Source of the DNA: Pyropia yezoensis
Lineage: Eukaryota > Rhodophyta > Bangiophyceae > Bangiales > Bangiaceae
Direction: 5' to 3'
Length of the DNA stretch: 64,000 nt
NCBI GenBank assembly: GCA_009829735.1
Contig: CM020619.1
Location: 11,512,471 to 11,576,470, forward strand
The position numbers and the translations under genes are program-made. The stretch's first letter is position 1; each line of letters starts with the position of its first letter. A model generated the notes under the pieces. It searched no databases and was not told where the DNA came from. It worked only from the letters and a program-made list of their open reading frames with translations. Shown here one piece after another: positions 34,896 to 46,062 of this stretch.

Positions 34896-37079
34896 ATGTC
34901 TACCCAAGAGACGGGGAACGTTCAAGATGACGGATCGGCGTCGACGCCGACTCCGGAGGTGACTACGGGAACCGGGATCGGGAACCCGATCGACAACATT
35001 GAGACGCCAAGGCTTTCCGGTGCCGGATCGACGTTTGGCACGGCTCGGACGGCAGGAGGCGGGGGCCCGCCTCAACTGTCGTCGACCGACCTCACTCCGC
35101 CGCCTCCTTCACCAGGGGATTCCCTGATGGCATCATTGGCCCGCATCGAGGCCCGGTTTTCCGGACTCGACGCTCGTCAAGAGCGGACGTAGGAGGCAAT
35201 GGCAGTGTTGATGTCAACACGCCACACGACGGGACCCCGTCGTGTGCCTCCCACACCGGTACGGTTCGAACCGGCCGGACTACTTTCGGAGTCCACTAGG
35301 GTCAACCCCGGTGTTGCTACTCCTGGACAACCCTCGGACACATTGGGGTATGGATCCGACTCGTCGGCAGAGTTGGAACGGAGTCACACGGAGCGATACG
35401 CTCGGAGCACCCGAAGCGGACTCCGCGGACACGACCCGGCGGATACTTACGCCGGCGGAGAGTCGGTTATAGGGGGAGGGGGTACCCTCTCACAGTATCC
35501 CCACGACGAAGGAGGCCAGGCAGCTCGGGTTCCCGAGGTGCCGACGCCTGAAGTACCACCGTCAGTGGTGGAAGCTATGACCGCGCAGGTAACTGCGAGC
35601 CTACTGAAGCGGATGAAGTCCGATGAGTTTGCTCATCAACTGGCTAAGCGACTGGATATCCAGGACGCTGACACAGAGATCGTCAACGAGGTCTTCCGGT
35701 CGGTTCTTACTCCGGAACGTTATCGTTTGGAGGACCGCTCGACCTCCGTATCGGAATCGATGCGTAATACGTCGCATCGGGCGATCCGCTCTATGCAGAC
35801 CCTTATGAAGGGAGTTCCTATGTTCGGAGGGCCGAACGGACGCCCGTTGGCAGTCATCGGCTTCTTGGCTAGCTTCAAGGCAGCCGCGGACAAGGCCCTC
35901 GTTAACGAGGGGCTGGCCCTGGAGATCCTCCCGTTCTTTGTTGATGAACGGGTGCGAGGCATCCTTCGCCAGGCATCCCCGATGCCGAGAATGAGGGTTG
36001 CGGCCACCCCCATGGATTACCGTGGGATCCTCAAGGAGCTGCTGAGCAGTTACCTCAGTGAGGACAAGTGCGAGGACCACTACCGGGCCCTGCGCACTGC
36101 CACCGCCCAGAGCTGGGAGGATGAGGAGATGTTTGGACGCCGGATCCAAGAGCTCGACTACGAGCTGGGGAAGCTCCTCGGAGAAGGGGAGCTACGGGCC
36201 ATCCTGTTCGCAGGAGTACCCAACTACGTGCGGATATCCGCACGGGGCGCCAACACGGCACGGACCAACTTCAGTCGACTGATGCATATGTGCAAGTCCC
36301 TAGGGGACGCCTACCGGGTTCTACACCCGGAATGTGCCTTGGCCCCGAAGTCCAAGGGTGAGGGGGGCAAGCCCAGTCTTACCCCGGTACCGAGGCAAGA
36401 GAAGGTGGATCGTAAGGCCGCACCAGTACTGGTGGCAACCGAACATCCCCCTATTGGTGAGGATGAACCTCTCGTCGACCAACAGGGCCACCTGTTGCTA
36501 CCGGCGACGCCGGTGATTGATGAGCATGGTACGGTAGCGTACATCGCCCCGGCTGGAACCCAGTTTCAGGTCAACGAAGGAGCGGGACGGCGCGTCCCGT
36601 ATGTACGGACTACGGGGTACTCCCCGGTGACGGGTAACCCTCACCAACCCATGCCAACATGGGCGGTGCGCACAGAGGCACCTCCGCAGATTGCGGGCCG
36701 ACCCAACCGGTTGGGGGAGTCCATGTTCCGGTTGACCCAAGGACCCAAGGCCTACCAGGGAGCAGGCACTCGGGCGTCCGAGGGAGGCAACCGCAGCTAC
36801 GGGGCTACCCCGATGCGAACTCAAGGAGGGACCGGCACGTCCGGATGTATGTTGTGTGGGGATCCCCAGCACTGGGTGTCGTCCTGCCCACTCATCCCCG
36901 AGGAGTCTCGGCGGGCAGCGGCGCAACGCAAGGCATCCACCGGGGGGTATCCCGCCAGAGCACCCGGACCCGCACCGGGTAGGCAGCCAGCTCCAGGTGG
37001 AGTACTGGCCGTCGAGGAGGCACCTCCGCAGCCGGATGTCCCGGCGGACAGCACCTTACCAAGGGCGGGAAACGAGTAA
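34896..37079 (+). pseudogene. gag: gag of element B (one in-frame TAG)
   Basis: ATG at 34896. A Thr/Pro/Gly-rich N-terminus leads to TAG at 35190-35192, after which the same frame stays open for 626 codons. The core spans about 35600-36320. A CCHC zinc knuckle (CMLCGDPQHWVSSC) lies near 36846-36890. The product ends GNE at TAA 37077-37079, the same C-terminal tripeptide as A-type gag. The TAG is one transition from CAG. Confidence 0.85.
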
Positions 37080-37087
37080 GAGGAAGG

Positions 37088-40000
37088 ATGACCGGGGGGC
37101 GCTGGGGTAACCCAAGCAAGCCACCCCGGAGTACCGCGGGGAAAGCCCCACGGAGAGCTCGGTTGAGCCGACGCCGCATCAACCCCCGGGTACACCTTCC
37201 GGCCCCGACGACACGGCGTCAGGGGATTGATGACCAACCTCCAAGGTTGGGAGGAGAGGACGGGAAGCCCCGTCACATGGAACCAGACAAGGGCCCTGTT
37301 CAGGATGCCCGAGTTACACCGGATATCGGTGTAGGCCACGTGCTGTTCACCTTCGAAAACTTCAAGGTATCAGCCACACTGGGGGTTGACCCCCAGTCGA
37401 CACGATCGTACTACCCTGTACTGGATACCGGGGCTGGACCCAACCTTATCCGGAAGGATACCCTTCCGGACAAGTGGCTTCCGCGAGTCAGAGTGACTCG
37501 GGGACCCACCATCAAGGACGCGAACGGTCGCCTCATTCGTACTGCCGCAGCGATGTCGCTGCGGGTTACCATCGGGGAACTCACCACGGAAGTCGACTTC
37601 CTGGTGTGTGAGACCCTATCGGTGCCCTGCATACTGAGGTGCACCTTCATCAACGTTCACGTTGATGCAGTCCGGCCAGGCCGGAGGACCGTCAAGCTTT
37701 AAGAAGCTGACGGGACGAAGCGAGGACACACGGCTATCGTCAGGGACCTGACGCTACAAGGGAGCCACGTTAACGTGGCTGAGGTGTACGCAAGCGTCGA
37801 GCCGAAGTCACTTCGGTTAGCCAAGCGAACTCGCTTTGAGCTCTTGTCGGAGACAGTCCTCCCGGTTAACTGCGACCTCGCAGGCATCTGCAGAGTCCGG
37901 TCCAACCTGCGGACGTACAAGCGCCATGGGTTGACCAAGGCCAACGGTCTCATAGACCTCCCAGCCGGAGGGTCGTCCCTTCTAGTGATGGCGAACTATC
38001 GCCGTAAGGCAGTCACCCTCCCGAAGGGAACTATCCTCGGGATCGCCGAGCTCTACGAAGGAGATATCCTTACCCCTGACAAGGAAGGTCAAGTGGAACC
38101 ACTTGAGGTGCTGGCGGTCGCCGAGACCACCGAGCGACAGCAACCCGATGACGGGAAGCCTAGTCGACCATCATTACCGGCGGATATTCCGCCGAAGGAC
38201 CAAGAAGCATTGAAGGCACTGGCCGAGGCTGACCTCGACCACCTTCCCGCTTCGGTAGCCGAAGGGGTACGACGGATGTTACGAAAGCATGACGTCATGT
38301 GGACAGGCGGAGCCTTGGGGACCATTGGGGCAACCCAACATCGTATAGACCTGGTACCAGGCGCACGACACGCCCGGTCACAACCGCACCGAGCGGGACC
38401 TATGCAACGAGAGATCGTTGATGGAGAAGTGAAGAGGATGAGCGAAGCGAAGGTGATACGACCTTCGATGTCGGAGTGGGGTGCCCCAGTCGTTATCGTA
38501 CCGAAGAAGGATCAAAATCCTCGGTTCTGCATCGATTATTGACGCCTCAACTTGGTTACCAAGAAGGACTCCTACCCTTTACCAAGGATGGATGAATGCA
38601 TCGACTCCCTGGGGGAGGCTACGGTGTTTACCACCATCGACTGCAATGCCGGATACTGGCAGATCCCGGTGGTGGACGAGGATATCCCCAAGACGGCATT
38701 CGTCTGTCACAGTGGAGTGTACGAGTTCCTAAGGATGCCCTTCGGATTGTCCAACGCCCCCGCTACATTCCAGCGGGCTCTCGACATTATACTGTCGGGG
38801 GTGAAGTGGCGTAACTGCCTAGTGTACCTCGATGACGTCATCGTCTTCTCGCGTAACATGGATGACCATGTGCAACATGTTGACGAGGTACTCACCCTCT
38901 TGAGGAACGCCGGGGTAACCCTGCGTCTGAAGAAGTGCGCCTTCTTCCAACAGACGGTCGAGTATCTGGGCCACCAGATAACCCCTGGTAAACTAGGGGT
39001 ACTCGAAGCCAATACCCGGGCACTCCGGGATGCCCGGTTCCCTAACACCCAGACACAGCTCAAGAGCTTCCTGGGAACGTGCAATGTATACCGACGGTTC
39101 GTCAAGGACTTCGCTCGGATAGCTAAACCGTTAACGGTTCTTACGAGCAGTACCTTGCCCAAGGTACTCCAACCCCCTTCGCCTAGCGAAGAGGAGGCAT
39201 TCGAGTCGCTGAAGCGAGCCCTCCTATCCCCACCCGTCCTTGCGTTACCGCACAGACGGGGGACCTTCGTCATCGATGTCGATGCATGTGATACACAAGT
39301 GGGGTGCACCCTGTTGCAGGGAGAGACGTTGATCGGTACCGATAACGTTATCCCGGACCTAAGTCCGGTAGGGTACTTCAGCCGGACACTCAACCCGGCT
39401 GAGCGTAACTACAGTGCCACCGAGCGTGAGTGCCTCGGAGTCATATGGGCAGTGCAACTGCTTCGTCCATACCTGGAGGGCTCCAGGTTCATCGTGAGGT
39501 CCGACCACGAACCCCTACGATGGCTCCTCAACCTTGGTGACAAGAATTCCGATAGCCATGGGAGGCTAGCCCGATGAAGGCTAAAGATGGCCGAGCACGA
39601 CTACCGTACCGTGTGTAAGGCTGGGTCAACCCACCATCTCGGAGACGCATTGTCTTGACTCGACACCCCGAGCGGGGATACCCGCCCGGTGGACGAGGAC
39701 ATCCCGGTGGTACCGGTCTGCATGGTGGGTAACGCTACCCAAGGTATGGTTGACCATACCATGGCACACCGAGCAGGCCCACTAACCCTCGCGGACTTCC
39801 GCGAGGCACAAGCCAATGACGACGACTGTAGACGCCATCGCGCTAACCTCCTGGCCGGTACGGCCGGCATCTTCTCCGAGAACGAAGACGGACTCATATA
39901 CCGACGGGCACCCGCCGATGGACGACATCAAGTCGTGGTTCCCGTGTCCTTACGGCAAGCCGTCATTGAACGAGAACACGAGAACCCCACAGCCGGACAC

Positions 40001-41293
40001 CCGGGGGGTTCACGTATGTTCGCAGCAATGCGAAGGTTCTTCTACTGGCCAGCGATGGCCGTCGACGTGGTCGACCACGTAAGGGGATGCCACCCCTGTG
40101 CACGTAACCGTATGAGTCTACATAGGCAGGCGTCTGCCATGGAACTGTTCCCACCTGATGGGCCCAACGTGCAGGTCGCTATCGACATACTCGGGCCACT
40201 TCCGGTAACGGAAGAAGGGAACAGGTACATCCTGGTCATGTCTGACCGCTTCACTAAGCTGTCACGAGCAGCAGCCATCCCGAATGATACGGCATACACG
40301 ATTATGAACGCAGTGGTTGACCACTGGATCAGTGCATACGGAGTCATGAAGCAACTCCTCTCCGACAACGGAGCAAACCTTACGTCAGCATTCTGCACTA
40401 AGGTCCTGGGCATGTTCGGTATCGAACCACGTCGGGCATCCGACTACCATCCGCAAACCAACGGGCAGGTGGAGCGGTTCAACCGCACCATCGTTAAGAT
40501 GCTACAGTGCTACGTGGCAAAGCACACGAACACTTGGGACAGGCTCCTGTCCGTACTTACCCTGGCATACAATGCCAGGCCACATTGGAGCACAAACATC
40601 GCCCCACTGGAGTGGGTCATGCCACTAGGCGTCGGTAACCTGACGCTGCCGCCAGGCAGGTGCACACGGTATGATACACCGAAAGGCCGACCGGCCGAAC
40701 GTATACACCTAGCTTGGTTGTCCAAGCTATCATGGATGATACCGAAGCTCAAGGGTGCCCTTGACAGAACACAACTTCGATACAAGAAGAACTTTGACAC
40801 CCGGCTACGGGTGCGTAACGCTACCCTGATGACAGGTGACTGGGTCTACATCAGACACCAGAAGTTCCGGGGGAACAAGCTCATGCAACCGGTCAAGGGA
40901 CCGTACCAGATTCTCCACAGAGATGACCACTCTGTTATCTTACACTCCGATACGGAGATCCAACGCATCAGTGTGAATGATGTCACACCTGCTCCGAAGC
41001 CGGAACAGCCTCAGCCGGTACCGGCTGGGTTGCTACATGAAGCTCTTACAAACCCACCGGTCAGAGGACCCGGTGGGACCGGATGGGATTCCATACCAAG
41101 TAGAGAGCGTGGTCGGACACACCGACCCGTACCTACCAGGACCCTGGTACGTCAAGGTTATGTGGGTCGGATACGACTCACCCACCTGGGAACAGGCGGC
41201 AAATATACCCCGCCAACTCCTCATGCCTTACATGAGGCGACGACGCCTACTGTAACAACCCAACCGACACCGACTTCGGCTGTTGGGGGGTGA
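37088..41293 (+). pseudogene. pol: pol of element B (four in-frame stops, late frameshift)
   Basis: ATG at 37088, 8 nt after the gag stop and in another frame, so pol appears to be a separate ORF. Domains: protease with LDTGAG (about residue 116); RT with FCIDY and YLDD (38822-38840); RNase H with DVDACDTQVGC; integrase HHCC (about 39975-40110), AIDILGPLPV, LLSDNGANL and QTNGQVERFN. Stops: TAA 37700-37702, TGA 38540-38542 (in FCIDY-R), TGA 39575-39577 (where A has Trp), TGA 39656-39658 (in DALS-R). A chromodomain (YVKVMWVGYDSPTWEQAANIP) is encoded at about 41085-41255 in a shifted frame. All other catalytic residues are present. Confidence 0.88.
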
Positions 41294-41733
41294 GGCTTAT
41301 ACCTACTAAGTAGGGTGTGACATGGTTACGGCAGACTAAGGTTTCTAAATCAAGTCAGACTTAGGTTTCTATGTCGACCCAAGCTTAGGCAACTAAGTAG
41401 AGTCAAGCTTAGGTAACTAAGTAAAACCTGAACCTTAATAAGTTAACTTAAAGGTAAAGGCTAACTCCGATAATATCGAAGTAACTAGGGGGCTTACACG
41501 GGAGAATGACCTCCCCAAACCAAGACACAAAGTGAGGGAGGATGACCTCCCCAAGCATGAACCAACCGGAAGAAGTTGGGCGGGAGGCAAGGCACCACTG
41601 AGCCAGATGGAGTACTCCCCAGGGCAGCATCCAGAGGCAAGCAATGCCCCAAAAAAGGATGAGTTTATACTCACTATTACCCGGCCACCATAAGGGCCAC
41701 CGGGTCCCTCTCCCGTACAAACAATGACACTCC
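41294..41733. repeat. Convergent spacer of element B with four hairpin-forming repeats
   Basis: Between the 3' ends of pol and the antisense ORF, four related units of about 24 nt (41331-41353, 41354-41379, 41380-41403, 41404-41427) carry AGACTTAGG or AAGCTTAGG followed by ACTAAG-like words, so each can fold (CTTAG/CTAAG). The sequence is less GC-rich than its surroundings. A shared terminator or 3'-end signal for the two convergent transcripts is plausible. Confidence 0.5.
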
Positions 41734-44103
41734 TCAGTGGGTAGACCCACTGCCCGAGGGAGGCCACTCACGCGTAATCGCGTATACCTCCGTGCTCCAC
41801 CGGTCGGCAATCTCACGACGGTCAATCACCCGAGTTACCTCGGTGCATAGCTGGACGAGGGTGCTTCGGCCAGCCTCCACGTCCTCCAGAGCTTTCTGGA
41901 GGCGGTCAAGCACGCCACCGAAGCAACGCGCTGACCCAACCAGCGCAGCACCTGGGGGGAGATCCCCCCAGCTAACAGAGAGACCCTCCCGCATTGCGCG
42001 GGCAACAAGGGCGTCAGCGCCCTCATACCAGAGACGGGGACCCCCGTCATGCAGGACAGGGGCGGGAGGTGACACTGGCGCAGCCAGAGGAGCCACAGGA
42101 GCCGACACGGCCACCATCGGAGCCGGTGGCGCCTGATTAGAGGCCCGGTAGGACCCCACCGAAGGGGCTCCACCGTAACCCCAGCGGGGCTCCGCCCGAC
42201 GACGGGACACCTCACGCTCCCCACCCGCAGAGCCCCACTCTCGGGGACGACGGCCAACCGCCGCCGGTATCGGGTTACCGAACCACGGGGCAAGGACCTG
42301 AAGAGGGTCATGGATAACCATGGGAATACCCAGGTCAGGAACGGCCTCGGTGGACGCCCACCCATGGCAATTGGGCTCACTCGGCTGAGCACGCCGGATA
42401 CGCAACGAGTGACGAGGCAAGGGGGTAGCCCCAGCCTGCGGGTCCCGGTACGGGGGAAGGGCTAGTACCCCAGCCCAGTTCACGGCATCGTGAACAGCCA
42501 GCAGGGCCTCGAACTCCCGGGCCAACCCGGTCTTGGCGACTATCAGGTCTACGCCCAACTGCGCGATGTGCCGACGGACACCCGTCGGAAGATGAAACAG
42601 GCGCCCCTGCCGGCGGACGGACAGCAAGAAGGAGGAAGCCTGCCCGAGGGTAACCTCAAGGGTAAAGGTACCCTGCAACGGGTGGACCGGCCGGGAGGCG
42701 AACACACTCCCGAAGTATCGGAGACAGGGACCGGTGTCAATCCGGAAAGCAGGGGCGGGTTCCCACCCCTCCTGCCATAGAGGCGGGCGCACGGGAGTGT
42801 ATACCGGTGCACGACCGTTGCCGGTCTGCAACGCACACGTTATATCGGTGCGAAACGCATCCGCCATGACACCGTGGTTACGTCGCCAGCTCGACGCCGA
42901 CTTCAACCCCGCCATAGGCGGGTTGGGAGCCGTCAACGACAGATACGGGGATACCCCTGGGTAGTAATCAAAGTCGGGATACCGACCGGTATCGCCCACC
43001 GTCTCCCCAAACGCAACCGGCTCCGCCGCCGCCGCAATCCCCCGAGCACTAGCCGGGTATTCAACCTCCCGCGGCAACGCGGGGGCAATCAGGTCGCACA
43101 CCCCGAAGGCGGGGTCGAGGTAGACCTCACCCCGTTCCACCCGGGTGCGCCAGAGCTGCGCATGCCGGTCGTCCGGCTAACTCAGGATCCAATGGTGTCC
43201 CACCCGCACCGCGTTCGGCTGGTTGACCAGCCGCACCAACTCCCGCTCCCAACTCGGGTCCACCTTGACGCGCCGGGAGGACTCTCCACGGGGATGCGGC
43301 GGGTGGAAGTCCACCCGCATCCGCCCATCGGACTCCATTGACTCTTGCACAGTGAGGCCTCGAACCCGAGCCACCAAGTCGGACATCGACATGGCGGGTT
43401 GACCCGCCGCCACGGCGACGCCGCCACCCAACGGGGCAACCCGGGCAGAACTAGGAAGAATCGGGGGAGCCGGGCGATGCCCCACCGGCACATGCGCCGT
43501 TGCCGGCGGTGCCCGAGGCCGAGGAGGAAGAAGAAGGGCGGGCGCCCGCCCGGAGTAACTCCCGGAGTCCACTGCCATCGGGGTAGATACCTCTTGACCA
43601 TCACGCGTCCGCGGCACCGCGGGCAGAGCGACGCCGCCACCCGGACCCGACGTGGGTGCCACGGGGGCAGCACGGGTAGACCCGCTACCCGCAGCAGCGG
43701 ACACACCAACCGGGCGGGCATCCGCGCCGTCTTGACCCGCCGTACCGGCCGGGGTGCCGCCACCACCATCCGCCACGCCGGCGACACCATCTTGAGGTAG
43801 AGCCACGCCGGCACCGGCGACAGAAGCCATCCGGGCCGCCGGAGGAGTAACGGTAGAAGCCACCGCTGCACGCGGTTGTCCGCCACACGACGGAGCCGTC
43901 GTGCCGCTACACACGGACGACAGCCCGCCCGGCGCGCCTTCCGGGGCCACACGAACGGTCACCCGGTCGTCCTCGTCCTCCGACGAGCTCGCTAAGAAGC
44001 ACTCGGCGGCGGCGGCAGAGACGGGAACGTCGTCCACCATCACCTTCTCCTCCTCCTCAAGCAGGAGGTCGTCCTCGCCCCCGGGTACCTGGGGGTCCGA
44101 CAT
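41734..44103 (-). pseudogene. Antisense ORF of element B (aORF), one in-frame TAG
   Basis: On the strand opposite to gag-pol, the ATG at 44103-44101 opens about 789 codons ending at 41734, interrupted once by TAG (43179-43177) with the same frame open on both sides. The N-terminal third is acidic then Ala/Pro/Gly-rich. The middle (about 43140-42480) looks globular and contains YFGSVF, RRQGRLFHLP and LLAVHDAVNW at spacings like those in the element A aORF. The C-terminus is a helical segment (about 42000-41760). Arg/Ser tails as in A are absent. No transmembrane segment is evident. Function unknown. Confidence 0.6.
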
Positions 44104-44683
44104 GGTGCGACCGGGGTAGCAGGGGCGCCCCGTGCAGAAAAGCCGAGGCCGGCTCGACCCGGTACAAGCAACGCTCGCGCAGGACGAGCCAGGGAAGCGC
44201 GGGCACCCGGGCTTATGACCACAAACGGCCACGAGAAGCGCCGCAGGCGCGCGGGTCGACCCGCGCTCCACGAGGCTACGAACGGGCTCCACCCAGGCAC
44301 CTGGGCGGGCCGGGGCCACACCCCCGTACGGGGCAACCAAGAGGGGTTCACCCCGAAACCGCCCCCGCGAGAAGCGGGAGCGGCCGCCCCCATTCACTCG
44401 GTAACACGAGAGGGGCGCCCCTACAACCAGGCACCTGGTGGCGTATCCACTTGCTCCACCCCTCGGAAAGGGGGGTCGTGAACAGATCCCGCATCGGGAA
44501 TTTAACGGTCCGGAAAACGGATCGTGTGTGTACCACACAAAGGGGGGCACCCCCCTGAGACAACCTCGAAAAGGGGTGTCTGTCGCGCCTGGGCGCAAAG
44601 CCCCACCCGACTGGTAAACGGTCACGCGACCCACTTACATTCGGTAACCCGAATGCAACTCGACCCGGGGACGGGCCGAATCT

Positions 44684-44695
44684 AAGGGGGGGATA
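44684..44695 (+). other. Polypurine tract of element B
   Basis: AAGGGGGGGATA directly before the 3' LTR; the G-run fits a plus-strand primer site. Confidence 0.55.
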
Positions 44696-45059
44696 TGTAG
44701 CAATATGGTTGTCCATATTGTGACCCTACTATGAGGGGGGGCTACTGCTAATCCTTGGCTTTCAATTTGATAGTCCGGACTGGTCACGGTATCTATAAGT
44801 TACGTATGACCAGAGGGACTTGCAACTTGGGGTAGAAGGTAGTTAGTAGTGTCTCCGAGGGTTTATAACGTGGGGGCCGGCGGCGAGTCCACCGCCGGCC
44901 AAGGTAGAACAACAAAACCCTCCCATTTGGGCTCCCATCTTGGTCCCGTGGCTTGCGCTCCAAGGACAGCAACCTTGGCCTCCCGGTGACGTTGGTGCCG
45001 ATCCCCCTTGGTGAGTGTTCCCTGAGAGTGGACGTGCGACGGATTCCTATTGTGCTACA
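44696..45059 (+). repeat. 3' LTR of element B
   Basis: Pairs with 34308-34670; about 12 differences seen by eye, including one inserted G. Ends TTGTGCTACA and is followed by the AGGCC duplication. Confidence 0.92.
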
Positions 45060-45077
45060 AGGCCACTGTACGTTCTG
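45060..45077 (-). pseudogene. P1 segment 2: 18-bp sliver of the gene between elements B and D
   Basis: These 18 bp lie between the B target duplication and the D LTR. On the minus strand they read (AGA)ACGTACAGTGGCCT and join segment 1 to segment 3 through the middle of the C2H2 finger (ARTYSGLQWHYD). They show that B and D entered the same exon 13 bp apart. Confidence 0.7.
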
Positions 45078-46046
45078 TGTGAGGACCCACCTAAAACCGG
45101 GGAGCCCTCATCGTACTCGTGGGGGTGTCAGCGGGCCCTGCGAGCCAATGGGGCGGCGGGGCACGGGGAAGAGGACGGTGGTCTCGACGGGGGTGGGTCT
45201 GGGGAAGAAGATGGGCGCGACGTCGGTGGGGATCGAGGGTACAAAAGGTAAACAGTGTCTTTGGTCTGTGTCTGTTGTTCCCCTCTCGTCTCCCTCGGTG
45301 GCGCCGACACTCACGCACTATATACTCGCGTCGGGGCACCCGAGGTGCCCCAAAGCATGCGTTTCCCCATCGCACCGCCGGTAGGCACAGAACGGTCCAA
45401 AAACAAAGCATGTCTCTCAGAACAAAGCATGGGCGGGCGTGCGCACTAAAGGAGTGCAGCCCCAGTTTGCCCGAAACGAAGAAGGTCCCGTGGATGGCGC
45501 CCAGCGCGCCCCACCAGCCGGCTCCACACGCCGGTCGGCCAGAAGGTCCGACTGGCTGTAAGGGCCAGCAAGGCCAAATTCAATCAATCCCTTGACCGGC
45601 CAGCCAGTCACCAACCAGCTGGCCGAATTCAATCAATCCAAATGCCGGCGAGCCAGTCATATCGCTCTCAGCCGCCAGCGAGGATGTGCGGTGTCCTCAG
45701 TGTCGGTGAATCATGTGACTGGTCCTTGATGCCAGCTTTCAAGGAGCGCAGAGAATAGAATTCAGGCAGCACAGACGGGGATGTCCGCCCGTGGTTGGTG
45801 GACGATGTCACTCGCTCCTCGTTGTCGAGTTTTGACGTCCATGACAGGGTTCCGACAGTGCGTCGACGGCGGCTTTCGTGCGGTCGGCCGACGTCCGCAA
45901 AATGTCAGGGATACAGCGTGGTGTCGCCCAGGGTAGTGGGGAATTGATGTGTCTTGGGGGGAGTTATCGGGGCCGGGCATGTAAGGAGAGGTCCCAGTCC
46001 ATATCCCCTGGGTTCCGGGTGGGGATTTCATGGGCAAATCCTTACA
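45078..46046 (-). repeat. 3' LTR of element D
   Basis: Plus-strand reading TGTGAGGACCC ... AATCCTTACA. A minus-strand TATATAG lies at about 45319-45325, roughly 720 nt into the LTR, a likely promoter. The LTR also holds repeated AATTCAATCAATCC words. Confidence 0.9.
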
Positions 46047-46062
46047 CCTCCCCCCCCTTAGG
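46047..46062 (-). other. Polypurine tract of element D
   Basis: Minus-strand CCTAAGGGGGGGGAGG directly before the 3' LTR. Confidence 0.65.

Larger units (their letters stand above)
34308..45059 (+). mobile_element. Element B: full-length chromodomain Ty3/gypsy retrotransposon with antisense ORF, inserted in P1
   Basis: LTRs at 34308-34670 and 44696-45059 are flanked by AGGCC (34303-34307 and 45060-45064). Order: LTR, PBS, gag, pol, a short hairpin-repeat spacer, an antisense ORF, polypurine tract, LTR. The LTRs differ at about 12 of 363 positions by eye, more than those of A2 or D, so B looks like the oldest of the three insertions in P1. Coding damage consists almost entirely of isolated stop codons, plus one apparent shift before the chromodomain. 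Confidence 0.92.
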
